Source: Nannocystis pusilla
GTDB taxonomy: Bacteria; Myxococcota_A; Polyangia; Nannocystales; Nannocystaceae
Length of the DNA stretch: 64,000 bases
Direction: 5' to 3'
Assembly (NCBI RefSeq): GCF_020073745.1
Contig: NZ_JAIRAU010000001.1
Location: 372,001 to 436,000 of the forward strand
The stretch's first letter is position 1. Each line of letters opens with the position of its first letter. This document shows positions 17,854-25,429 of this stretch, piece by piece. The translations under genes were made by a program, and so were the position numbers. The notes beneath the pieces are model-generated. The model did no database searches and was not told the origin of the DNA. It saw only the letters and a list, made by a program, of their open reading frames with translations.

Positions 17854-17926
17854 GCCCAGGTAGCTCAGTTGGTAGAGCAGGGGACTGAAAATCCCCGTGT
17901 CGGCGGTTCGATTCCGTCCCTGGGCA
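17854..17926 (+). tRNA. tRNA-Phe (GAA)
   Basis: The 73-nt cloverleaf is complete. The acceptor arms GCCCAGG and CCTGGGC pair fully, and the D arm is GCTC...GAGC. The anticodon stem GGGGA/TCCCC encloses the loop CTGAAAA with anticodon GAA. The T arm has TTCGATT in the loop, and the discriminator base is A. The 3' CCA is not encoded (ACTC follows), so it must be added after transcription. Confidence 0.97.
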
Positions 17927-17946
17927 CTCAAGAGAAGACGAAGCAG

Positions 17947-17978
17947 AAGAGGCGGAGCGCCCGGCGCTCCGCCTCTTT
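17947..17978. terminator. Terminator after tRNA-Phe
   Basis: A 13-bp perfect stem, AAGAGGCGGAGCG with CGCTCCGCCTCTT, has a 5-nt loop and TTT at the 3' end. It lies between tRNA-Phe and the convergent methyltransferase gene and can serve both. Its sequence is not of the GGACATGTCC family. Confidence 0.85.
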
Positions 17979-17989
17979 CGCGTTGGGTC

Positions 17990-19681
17990 TCAGGCGCGGC
18001 CGCGGGCGCGGGCGGGGCGCAGCGGCTTGTCCCAGCGCTGCAACTGGCCGGTGAAGCCGCCCATGTCGAGGGTGAGCGAGCGGCGCAGGACCAGGCCGGC
18101 AGCCTGGGCGGCCGGGTCGGTCGTCCGCGGGACCGGCGAGATCCACGCGAGGCGACCGCCGGGGGCCAGGGCGGCCGCGGCGTTGGCGACGAAGGCCGTC
18201 AGCAGCGGCCCGACGTCGCCGCGGTGGACCCGGCGGCCCATCGGCGGGTTGGTGATCACGAGGGTGACGCCGGCCGGCCGGTGCGTGGTGGCGTCGGCCT
18301 CGGTGAGCGTGGCGGTGAGGCCGGCGTTGCGCAGGTTGGTCGCGGCGACGGCGAGGGCGCGCGGGTCGAGGTCGGTGCCGAGGAGGGCGGCGCAGGGGCC
18401 CAGCAGGCCGCGCTCGCACAGCTCGAGGCCGGAGCCGACGAAGGGGTCCCAGACGACGTCGCCCTCGCGCACCTCGGCGAGCCGGGCGAGGGCCGCGGCG
18501 ATGGTCGGGTGCGAGGCCGCGGGGACGTCGCCGCTGCGGTAGGCGAAGCGCGGGTCGGCGAACTCGAGGATCGAGGTGTCCTCGCCGTCGCCAGGGCGGG
18601 CCGCGCCCCAGCGGCGCGGGCGCAGCTCGGCGCGCAGCGGATCGCCGTCGTCGACGACGACCTCCCAGGTCGTCTCGCGCGGATCGTTGACGAGCTCGGG
18701 CCAGCGCTCGGCGGCGGCCGCGGCGACCTGCCAGACGAGCGCGCGACGGTGACCGCCGCGGGCCCAGGCGAGGCGATAGCGCGGCTGTCCTTTGGTATAT
18801 GTATTAAAGGCCAGGCGCGCGTCGGGGCCGGTCAGCAGCTCGGCGATGGCGACAGGCAGATCTGTCCCGCGGGGCAGGGGCTGCAGCGGCAGGCCGACCT
18901 CGGTCCACAGGCGCACCGCCAGCAGCTCGCGCAGCGGGCCGCGGAGGGTGGCGGCGACGCGGCCGGGGCCCTGCGCGCGCGCGGCGAAGGTCGGGCCGAG
19001 GGCGTCGACGAGCAGGGGCTCGAGGCCGGGGCGGCAGGCGAGCACGAGCGGGCGCGGGCTCGCGGCGACGGCGTCGAGGTCGATGCTCGAGCCGACCTCG
19101 CCGCGGCCGAGGCTGCGCGCGAGCATGAGGCGGGCGCGGGCGGTCAGGCGCTGCAGCTCGGCGTCGTCGGCGACGAGGCCGTCGAGCCAGGCCAGCGCGT
19201 CGGCGTCGCCGGCCTTGCCGAGCGCCTCGACCAGGCTGCGCAGGTGCGGCAGCGAGGTCTCCTCGCGCGCGCGGGCCAGCAGCGCCGCGGCGACGCCCGG
19301 GCCGCCGCGCTTGCCGAGCGCGCCGATCGCGTTGCGCCTGGTCTTCGGGTCAGGGTCGTCGAGACATGTCTTTAAAGACACGTCAATCGCCGTGTCGGCG
19401 GGCAGGCGGCCGAGGACGCGGACCAGGCGCGGGCGCAGCGGCGGGGTGGCGCCCGGCAGGCGGCGCAGGAGGGCCGGGCCGGCCGCGGCGCCGGCGCGCA
19501 GGAGGGCCCGCTCGACGTGGACGGCGAGCTCGTCGTCGCCGGCCAGCAGCTCGACGACGTCGCGCAGGTCGGCGCGGCCGGGCGTGAAGCCGGGGTCGGC
19601 GACGGCGCGCGCGAGGGCCTCACGCCGCTCGGCGGGCAGCTCGGCCGCGGCCTCGGCCGGGGCGGTCGGTCGGGTCGACAT
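17990..19681 (-). CDS. HEAT-repeat/RNA or DNA methyltransferase fusion protein
   Basis: 563 residues from the ATG at 19681 (MSTRPTAPAEAA); in-frame starts further upstream add poor sequence. The N-terminal third is helical and HEAT-like (LDDPDPKTRRNAIGALGKRG). A central region resembles the THUMP-like part of RlmL/Trm11-type enzymes. The C-terminal part is a class I methyltransferase: DVVWDPFVGSGLELCERG for S-adenosylmethionine and an NPPMGRR catalytic motif of N-methylating enzymes. The target is probably a guanine in rRNA or tRNA; this is inference. Two dispersed-repeat copies lie within the reading frame (18784-18812 and 19363-19384), encoding LAFNTYTKG and IDVSLKTC segments. Confidence 0.72.
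   Translation of the reverse strand: MSTRPTAPAEAAAELPAERREALARAVADPGFTPGRADLRDVVELLAGDDELAVHVERALLRAGAAAGPALLRRLPGATPPLRPRLVRVLGRLPADTAIDVSLKTCLDDPDPKTRRNAIGALGKRGGPGVAAALLARAREETSLPHLRSLVEALGKAGDADALAWLDGLVADDAELQRLTARARLMLARSLGRGEVGSSIDLDAVAASPRPLVLACRPGLEPLLVDALGPTFAARAQGPGRVAATLRGPLRELLAVRLWTEVGLPLQPLPRGTDLPVAIAELLTGPDARLAFNTYTKGQPRYRLAWARGGHRRALVWQVAAAAAERWPELVNDPRETTWEVVVDDGDPLRAELRPRRWGAARPGDGEDTSILEFADPRFAYRSGDVPAASHPTIAAALARLAEVREGDVVWDPFVGSGLELCERGLLGPCAALLGTDLDPRALAVAATNLRNAGLTATLTEADATTHRPAGVTLVITNPPMGRRVHRGDVGPLLTAFVANAAAALAPGGRLAWISPVPRTTDPAAQAAGLVLRRSLTLDMGGFTGQLQRWDKPLRPARARGRA
18784..18812. repeat. AT-rich element inside methyltransferase gene
   Basis: GGCTGTCCTTT at one end and AAAGGCC at the other enclose TATATGTATT, an AT run very unlike the about 75% GC gene around it. 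CCTTT and AAAGG pair. It looks like another version of the inserted palindromic element with a TTAAAGG motif. Confidence 0.5.
19363..19384. repeat. 22-bp palindrome with GACATGTC and TTTAAA inside methyltransferase gene
   Basis: GACATGTCTTT joins directly to AAAGACACGTC; the two arms pair at 10 of 11 positions, the odd one being a wobble. The TTTAAA centre is rare at this GC content. It lies inside the coding region without breaking the frame. Confidence 0.7.
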
Positions 19682-19831
19682 GCGGCGGCGAAGCATAAGC
19701 GAAGGCGGCGGGGCTCGCTCGAGGCATCGCACCTGCGGCGGGTCGCGCAGCACGACGGGCGTGCGACCGACCTGAGCGATCGCACATGGCGCATGGGGCA
19801 GGCGTCGCCGGCGACGGGCCCGGCTCGCGGC

Positions 19832-20626
19832 TCACTTGCCGAGCGGGGCCTTCTCCATCAACACCGGCACGGCGTTGGTGCCGCGGCGGACCTGGAAGGA
19901 CGTCATCGCGGTGCGGTAGCCGGGGGCGTTGAAGCGGAGCAGCAAGGTCGCGCCGTCGTCCTTGAGCGGGAGCTCGGGGAACTTGTCGATCGCGTGGGCC
20001 TTGTTGTCGACGCAGGGCCCGCTGACGCACTCGACGGTGGTGCCGGCCGGCGCGCCCTCGAACTGGAACGCGGCGCTGACCGGCGCGCCGAACTCCCGCT
20101 CGAGCGTGAACTCGATGTAGTTGCGGCCCGGCACGAGGTTGTAGGTGCCGACGTAGGGCTTGTAGTGCATCGCCCGGAACTCGAGCTGCACGCTCGCGCC
20201 GCCGGCGGGGATCGCAATCGGCGGGTAGGCGCCGGTGATGAAGTCGGCCGAGCGCGTGGGACACGGGCCGCTCACGCACTGCACGATCGTGTTCTGCGGA
20301 CCCTTGGCGAATTCGAGGTTGGCGACGGCAGAGTCGGGCGCCGGCGAGGGTGGTGCGCCGGATGCGCTGCTCGAATTCGCGGCGGGATCGGGCGCCGAAG
20401 CGCTCACCGCCGCGACCAACTCGCAGGTGCAACGGGCGGCGTCGATGGCCTCGCAGCGCACGCCCGGGGCCGCCCGCTCGATGTAGACGGCGCACGGGTC
20501 GTCTCCGGGGCCGCCGACGAGCGCGTCGGAGCCGGGCGCCGCGGCCGCTGGCCCGTCCGACCTGGACCGGTTGCACGCGAGGCCGAGGACGCACAGGACC
20601 AGCAGGGCATGAGGGAATGCACGCAT
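19832..20626 (-). CDS. Lipoprotein with two CVSGPC repeats, PEGA-like
   Basis: 264 residues from the ATG at 20626; upstream in-frame starts would precede the signal sequence. MRAFPHALLVLCVLGLAC is a lipoprotein signal with Cys 18 modified. After a linker rich in Pro, Ala and Ser come two similar beta-rich units. Each contains TIVQCVSGPC or TTVECVSGPC, so each has a Cys pair likely to form a disulphide. The pattern of short strands (VQLEFRAMHYKPYVG, LLLRFNAPGYRTAM) resembles PEGA surface domains. Function unknown. Confidence 0.6.
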   Translation of the reverse strand: MRAFPHALLVLCVLGLACNRSRSDGPAAAAPGSDALVGGPGDDPCAVYIERAAPGVRCEAIDAARCTCELVAAVSASAPDPAANSSSASGAPPSPAPDSAVANLEFAKGPQNTIVQCVSGPCPTRSADFITGAYPPIAIPAGGASVQLEFRAMHYKPYVGTYNLVPGRNYIEFTLEREFGAPVSAAFQFEGAPAGTTVECVSGPCVDNKAHAIDKFPELPLKDDGATLLLRFNAPGYRTAMTSFQVRRGTNAVPVLMEKAPLGK

Positions 20627-20826
20627 GGCGCAGTTCAGCTTGTAGCGCGGCCTCGCCGACCGCTCAAGGAACCGGCCCGGGGCGCGGGACCGAGAACGGC
20701 AGACCTCGCTGGTCCTGCGGCTCGACGGCCTCGACGACGCGCGCCGCGACGGCGTGCGCACCCGCGGACGTATGAATCGACTTTCACGTGCCGCGCGGAC
20801 CGGGTTGGGCTAGCTAACTCGGAGGC

Positions 20827-21243
20827 ATGGAGATCCTCGACCGACTCAAGAGCATCGTGGGCATCGGCAAGGCGACCATCGAGCTGTCGCAGGTCGACAC
20901 GCCCGTGCGCGCGGGCGCCGAGCTGCACGCCCGCGTGACCCTGCGCGGCGGCGACTACGACGTCACGGTCCAGGACGTCCGCCTGCACTTCGACGAGGAG
21001 CGCATGGTGTACACCGCGCAGGGCCGCGGCGACTTCGCGTTCTGGCAGCAGCACGCGAGCATCACGATCCCGATGGGCGGGCTCCTGCTGGCCAAGGGCG
21101 AGGAGATGTCGCTGCCGGTGGTCCTCACGCTGCCGGCCGATCTGGCGCCGAACGCGGAGGCGCTCCGCTACGTGCTGGTCGCGGAGACCGAGATCCCCGG
21201 CCTCAATCCCAAGCACGCCGTGCCGGTCGAGGTCGTGGCATAA
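20827..21243 (+). CDS. Spo0M-like arrestin-fold protein
   Basis: 138 residues with a GGAGG ribosome binding site just before ATG. The sequence is like the N-terminal half of Spo0M sporulation-control proteins: an opening amphipathic helix (MEILDRLKSIVGIGKATIEL), then beta strands typical of an arrestin fold (AELHARVTLRGGDYDVTVQDV, SLPVVLTLPADLAPNAEALRY). Spo0M proteins are usually about 250 residues, so this is a single-domain version. It probably binds partner proteins. It lies 9 bp before the first thioesterase gene and is likely co-transcribed. Confidence 0.65.
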   Translation: MEILDRLKSIVGIGKATIELSQVDTPVRAGAELHARVTLRGGDYDVTVQDVRLHFDEERMVYTAQGRGDFAFWQQHASITIPMGGLLLAKGEEMSLPVVLTLPADLAPNAEALRYVLVAETEIPGLNPKHAVPVEVVA

Positions 21244-21252
21244 CCACGATCG

Positions 21253-21729
21253 ATGTCCGACCAGACCCTCGACGCGGAAGAGCTCGCGCGCCTGCGCGAG
21301 CTCGGCCAGCGCTTCATGCGGGCCGTGCCCCACAACAACGCGCTCGGCCTCGAGCTCCGGGCCGTCGGCGACGGCCGGGCCGAGATCTTCCTGCCCTACG
21401 ACGCGCGCCTGGTCGGCAACCCCGAGACCGGCGTGCTCCACGGCGGCGCCGTGTCGTCGCTGATGGACGCGACCTGCGGCGCGGCGGTGTTCCAGGCCCT
21501 GCGCAAGCCGATGGCGATCGCCACGCTCGACCTCCGCATCGACTACCTCAAGCCGGCCACGCCGGGGCGCGACGTCATCGCCCGCGCCCACTGCTACAAG
21601 GTGACCCGCCACGTCGCGTTCGTCCGCGGGGTCGCGTTCCACGACAGCGAGGACGACCCGATCGCCACCAGCGCCGGGACCTTCATGCTCGGCACGCGCA
21701 CGCAGAGCCGCTCGGAGGCGACGCCGTGA
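21253..21729 (+). CDS. PaaI-family hotdog thioesterase (first of tandem pair)
   Basis: 158 residues. The hotdog fold is shown by HNNALGLELRAVGDGRAEIFLPY and the helix-start motif VLHGGAVSSLMDATCGAAVF (HGG with a downstream acidic residue, D, in the expected catalytic position). Such enzymes hydrolyse acyl-CoA thioesters, often phenylacetyl-CoA-type or medium-chain substrates. Its stop overlaps the next start by 4 bp (GTGA), so the two genes are translated together and may form a heteromeric enzyme. Confidence 0.85.
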   Translation: MSDQTLDAEELARLRELGQRFMRAVPHNNALGLELRAVGDGRAEIFLPYDARLVGNPETGVLHGGAVSSLMDATCGAAVFQALRKPMAIATLDLRIDYLKPATPGRDVIARAHCYKVTRHVAFVRGVAFHDSEDDPIATSAGTFMLGTRTQSRSEATP

Positions 21730-22217
21730 CCGCGCCGACCTCGAAGCTGCAACAGGCGGTCGCCCAGGCCCGCGCGGCCGGCGACCCGGCCCGACTGGCG
21801 GCGTACGTGCCGTACGCGCAGACGATGGGGATCTCGCTGCTGCTGGCGCCCGAGGGCCCGCACGCCGGCGAGCTGCTCGGGGTGATGCGGTTCGGCGAGC
21901 ACCTGATCGGCAACCCGATGCTGCCGGCGCTGCACGGCGGGGCGCTGTGCGCGTTGCTCGAGTCGACGGCGATCTTCCAGCTGCTGTGGGAGAGCGAGCT
22001 GTCGGCCGCTCCGCGGACGATCGGCCTCACGGTGGAGTACCTGCGCTCCGGGCGACCCGTCGACACGTTCGCGCGCGGGGTGCCGACCCGCCAGGGCCGC
22101 CGCGTCGCCAACGTCCGCGTCGAGGCGTGGCAGGACGACCGCTCGCGCCCGATCGCCGTCGCCAGCGCGCACTTCCTGGTCCACAGCGAAGTCGAAGCCG
22201 GCAAGAGCGAGCCGTAG
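21726..22217 (+). CDS. PaaI-family hotdog thioesterase (second of tandem pair)
   Basis: 163 residues from GTG overlapping the previous stop. It has the same fold as its neighbour (MGISLLLAPEGPHAGELLGVM; ALHGGALCALLESTAIFQLLW), with E in place of D at the predicted catalytic acid, an exchange seen in the family. The two proteins differ enough to be an old duplication. The C-terminal end is rich in basic and polar residues. Substrate not determined. Confidence 0.8.
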   Translation: MTAPTSKLQQAVAQARAAGDPARLAAYVPYAQTMGISLLLAPEGPHAGELLGVMRFGEHLIGNPMLPALHGGALCALLESTAIFQLLWESELSAAPRTIGLTVEYLRSGRPVDTFARGVPTRQGRRVANVRVEAWQDDRSRPIAVASAHFLVHSEVEAGKSEP

Positions 22218-22419
22218 CCGAGGTCCTCGCGCGTGCCCTGACGCGGGCGCGGAAGATCGTCGAGGGGCAGACGAGGGGCGGCGCGGCAGGTTCGGACGCC
22301 CGAAAGCGGGGCCGCGCGCCCGGTCGCCCGGCTCGAAAACCGCGCGCTCGTCCCGGCCGCGCGAGCCGGTACACTGCAGCGGTGTCCCCGTCGCTCCACG
22401 GCCGGCTCGAGGTCGCTCG

Positions 22420-25374
22420 ATGACCAGCGCGCCGCCCGGGTCCGAGTTCCGCGCCCGCGCGCGCGCCGAGGCCGACCGCTATGGGCCCGACCCGTGGGTG
22501 TTCGTGCGGGAGCTGCTGCAGAACGCCCGCGACGCCGGGGCGACCAGGGTCGAGTTCGTGGCCGAGTCGCGGGCCGGCCGGTGGGTCCTGCGCTGCCGCG
22601 ACGACGGCGAGGGCATGACCTTCGCCCACGCCCGCCGCTACCTGTTCGCGCTGTACGCCTCGAGCAAGGAGTCGCGCCGCGACCAGGTCGGCCGCTTCGG
22701 CGTCGGCTTCTGGTCGGTCCTGCGCTTCGAGCCGGAGCGGATCGCCATCCGCTCGCGCGCGCGGCGGCCGGACCCGAACTCACAGGACCCGGAGGACCGG
22801 TCGGGCGCGTGGGCGCTCGAGCTCGACGGCGACCTGGCGACCGCGCGCCGCGGGGCGCCGCCGACGCTGCCCGGCACGGAGATCGAGCTCGAGCGCGCGG
22901 CCGTCGACGACGCGCTCGAGCGGCGGGTGTTCGACGCGGCGTTCCAGAACGCCCGCTTCCTCGCCACCCGCGACGACCCCGAGCGGCCGCTCGTCGTCAC
23001 CGTCAACGGCCGCAAGGTCAACCAGCCGTTCGCCCTGCCGGCCCCGAGCGCGAGCTTCCGCCGCGGGCGGGTGCGCGGGGTGGTGGCGCTCGGCGGGGCG
23101 GCCCGCGTCGAGCTGTTCTCGCGCGGGCTGCGGGTCCGCTCGGCGGCGTCGCTGGCCGACTTCGTGGTCGCCGGCGGCCGCAGCACCGACAACAGCCGCG
23201 TGCACTTCACCGAGCTGCCGGGCCGCCTGGCCCCGCAGGCGCTGCTCGAGAGCGACGCGCTCGAGCTGATGCTGTCGCGCTCCGACGCGCGCGACAACAA
23301 GGCGCTGCGCCGCCTGGTCGACCTGGCCCAGCGCGAGCTCGAGGGCCTGATCGCCCGCCAGCTCGACGCCGCCCGCCCGCTGCCGCTGTGGCAGCGCCCG
23401 TGGGCGGCCCTGCGCGACCTGGTCCGCCGCTCGCTGGCGGTGCGCATGGTCCTGGCCGCGCTGCTCGGCGCGGCCCTGGCCGGCGGGGCCGCCTACGCGC
23501 TGTGGGGCGACCGGATCTGGGCCCGCTTCCGGCCCGCGCCCGGTGAGTCTTATGGGACAGGTCCCATCGAACATGGCGAAACGGCCAGCGCCAACCTGCC
23601 GGCCCGCTACGCCGACCTGGCCGGGCGCTACCGCGGGCCGCAGGTCGACGTGCTCACCGGCGCCGGCGCCCGCGAGCCGCCGCTGACGTTCCGCCCGGCC
23701 GACCTGCGCCTGCACTTCGCGGCGCTGATCTTCCGCCGCCTCGGCGAGGCCGACGAGGCGCGCGTGCCCGAGCCGCGCGGTGATTATGCCTTCGGGACAT
23801 GTTCGGAGGGGCAGGTGTGCCCGGAGGTCGAGCTGCGCCTCGACGCGCCGGCCGGGCCGATGCGGGTGCCGGTGCCCACCGGCCACCGCGTGGTCGCCGG
23901 CAGCGCGCTGCTGGTCGACGCCGACCACCCGGAGGGCGCGCCGGCGCCGCTGGCCGCCGGCGCCGACGAGGAGGCGCTGCTGCTGCTGACGGCGCCGTCG
24001 CAGGCGACGCTGACCTACCGCACGGCCCCGGCGCAGGCGGGCCCGCCGACGCGGGCGGTCTCGTCGGGCCTGCTGCCGCCGGAGCTGCGCCGCGAGGCCA
24101 GGGCGCTGCGCGGACGCTCGATCGCGGCGCGGGTGTCGGCGCTGACGCGGCTGACCCGCGAGCTGGTGGCCTACAGCACGGCGCCGGAGGTGGCGGCGCA
24201 GCACCGGGCGCTGGCCGGCGAGCACTTCATCACCCGCGCGCTCGAGATCGGTCAGGGCGACTGCGACGTGCAGAACGGGCTGTTGACGGCGCTGCTGCAG
24301 GAGGCGGGGGTCGAGTCGCGGCTGGCGATCGGGTTCGTCGGTCAGGGCGGGCGGGTGAACTCGTGGCTGCACGCGTGGGCCGAGTACCGCGGGCAGGACG
24401 GCGAGTGGGCGGTGGCGGACGCCAGCACGGGGCTGGCGCTGGGGACCCCGGCGGGGCCGGAGGAGCCGGGCGAGATCGATGTGTCCCAGGGGACAGCCGT
24501 GGTCGAGGCGCTCGAGACCGCTGCCTCGCCGGACGAGCCGGCGCAGACGGACATGGTCGCAAGGGCAGGTTCGATGGGACATGATTTTGCGGACATGTCA
24601 CAGCGGCGAGCGGCGCTGCCGTGGGGGCTGGCGGTCGGGGCGGCGGGGCTGTTCGGGCTGGCGGCGTTCGGGCTGCTGCGCGAGCGGACGCGCCGGCGGG
24701 TCGCGCTCGACGCCAGCGGCGACCTGTCGCGGCTGCTGCAGGGGGCGCTGCAGCAGCCAGAGGTGTTCCAGGCGGTGCCGGCGGTGTTTGAGCGGCCGCT
24801 GGTGCCGACGGCCGCGGGCGGGGCGCTGTCGCTGGCGCAGGCCAAGCGGCTGGCGGCGCGCGGCCGGCTCTACCGCACGCGCCGGCGCTCGCCGCTGGCC
24901 GCCGAGGCGCTGGCCGGCGACGCGGCGGTCCTCGACGACGAGCGACCCGAGGCCCGCGCGGTGGCCGATGCCCTCGGCGCGACCGACCTCGACCTGTGGG
25001 ACGCGCTGCTCGCCGGGACCGAGGAGACCGCGCTGCTGGCGGCCGTGAGCGCGCGCCTCGTCGCCTCCGGCGAGCCGTGGCAGGTGCTCGCCAGCGCGTC
25101 GCTCGGCAGCGAGGAGCTGCGCAGCCTCGACCTGGCGCCGCTGCGCCTGCGCAAGTCGCCGCTGCGCGGCCGCAGGGTGGTGGTCGTCGGCGCCCGCAAC
25201 CCGTGGCTGCAAGACGCCGCCGGGGTGCTGGCGACCCGCCCGGCCGCGGCCGTGTTCGCGGCCATGGACTACCTGCTCGACCGCCTCGACCTCGGCTCCG
25301 AACGCACGGCCAGGCTGCTGCGCGACGCGGCCCGCGAGGCGGTGCACGAGGCGGCGAGAGGGAGGGCAGGGTGA
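22420..25374 (+). CDS. GHKL-ATPase / transglutaminase-like membrane fusion protein
   Basis: 984 residues. Residues about 10-210 form an Hsp90/MutL-type GHKL ATPase fold: ELLQNARDAGA with N35, DDGEGM at 61-66 and GRFGVGFWS at 91-99. A membrane helix lies at about 345-365. About 590-680 is a transglutaminase-like domain with C615 (GQGDCDVQ), H651 (SWLHAWAEY) and D667 (VADAST) in the triad order. A second helix (about 728-748) is followed by a Leu/Ala-rich C-terminal region. The first and third parts lie on opposite sides of the helices, suggesting ATP sensing inside and peptide processing outside, or the reverse. At least four repeat copies are embedded in the frame. It pairs with the gene at 25430. 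Confidence 0.75.
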   Translation: MTSAPPGSEFRARARAEADRYGPDPWVFVRELLQNARDAGATRVEFVAESRAGRWVLRCRDDGEGMTFAHARRYLFALYASSKESRRDQVGRFGVGFWSVLRFEPERIAIRSRARRPDPNSQDPEDRSGAWALELDGDLATARRGAPPTLPGTEIELERAAVDDALERRVFDAAFQNARFLATRDDPERPLVVTVNGRKVNQPFALPAPSASFRRGRVRGVVALGGAARVELFSRGLRVRSAASLADFVVAGGRSTDNSRVHFTELPGRLAPQALLESDALELMLSRSDARDNKALRRLVDLAQRELEGLIARQLDAARPLPLWQRPWAALRDLVRRSLAVRMVLAALLGAALAGGAAYALWGDRIWARFRPAPGESYGTGPIEHGETASANLPARYADLAGRYRGPQVDVLTGAGAREPPLTFRPADLRLHFAALIFRRLGEADEARVPEPRGDYAFGTCSEGQVCPEVELRLDAPAGPMRVPVPTGHRVVAGSALLVDADHPEGAPAPLAAGADEEALLLLTAPSQATLTYRTAPAQAGPPTRAVSSGLLPPELRREARALRGRSIAARVSALTRLTRELVAYSTAPEVAAQHRALAGEHFITRALEIGQGDCDVQNGLLTALLQEAGVESRLAIGFVGQGGRVNSWLHAWAEYRGQDGEWAVADASTGLALGTPAGPEEPGEIDVSQGTAVVEALETAASPDEPAQTDMVARAGSMGHDFADMSQRRAALPWGLAVGAAGLFGLAAFGLLRERTRRRVALDASGDLSRLLQGALQQPEVFQAVPAVFERPLVPTAAGGALSLAQAKRLAARGRLYRTRRRSPLAAEALAGDAAVLDDERPEARAVADALGATDLDLWDALLAGTEETALLAAVSARLVASGEPWQVLASASLGSEELRSLDLAPLRLRKSPLRGRRVVVVGARNPWLQDAAGVLATRPAAAVFAAMDYLLDRLDLGSERTARLLRDAAREAVHEAARGRAG
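23552..23567. repeat. Palindrome inside GHKL/transglutaminase gene
   Basis: ATGGGAC-ag-GTCCCAT is a 7-bp perfect inverted repeat with the CAGG centre also seen in the 8284 terminator. It encodes part of the linker after the first membrane helix. Confidence 0.65.
23787..23813. repeat. Imperfect palindrome around GGGACATGTTC inside GHKL/transglutaminase gene
   Basis: The ends TGCC and GGCA and the inner TTCGG/TTCGGA blocks pair imperfectly around ACATGT. The segment is coding and gives AFGTCSEGQ, a loop-like stretch. Confidence 0.45.
24482..24495. repeat. TGTCCC-ag-GGGACA hairpin inside GHKL/transglutaminase gene
   Basis: A 6-bp stem of the ATGTCC family. With its right flank it is nearly identical to the copy in the SDR gene at 29437 (one difference over 21 nt). 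Confidence 0.6.
24550..24599. repeat. 50-bp element with 13-nt arms inside GHKL/transglutaminase gene
   Basis: GACATGGTCGCAA (24550-24562) pairs with TTGCGGACATGTC (24587-24599) at 11 of 13 positions. The 24-nt interior carries another GGGACATG. It encodes a DMVARAGSMGHDFADM stretch just before the second membrane helix. Size and layout match the element at 27595 in the SPOUT gene. Confidence 0.65.
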
Positions 25375-25379
25375 GCGAG

Positions 25380-25429
25380 CAGGCTGTCCTTGCGGACATG
25401 TCCGGCGACGACCTCGGCAGGAGGCCGGC
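25380..25429. repeat. 50-bp segment with GGACATGTCC flanked by 9-bp direct repeats
   Basis: GTGAGCGAG occurs at 25371-25379 and again at 25430-25438, on either side of a 50-bp segment holding TGTCC-ttgc-GGACATGTCC. The left copy overlaps the stop of the upstream gene and the right copy is the start of the downstream one, so the two genes may once have overlapped there. Confidence 0.5.
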
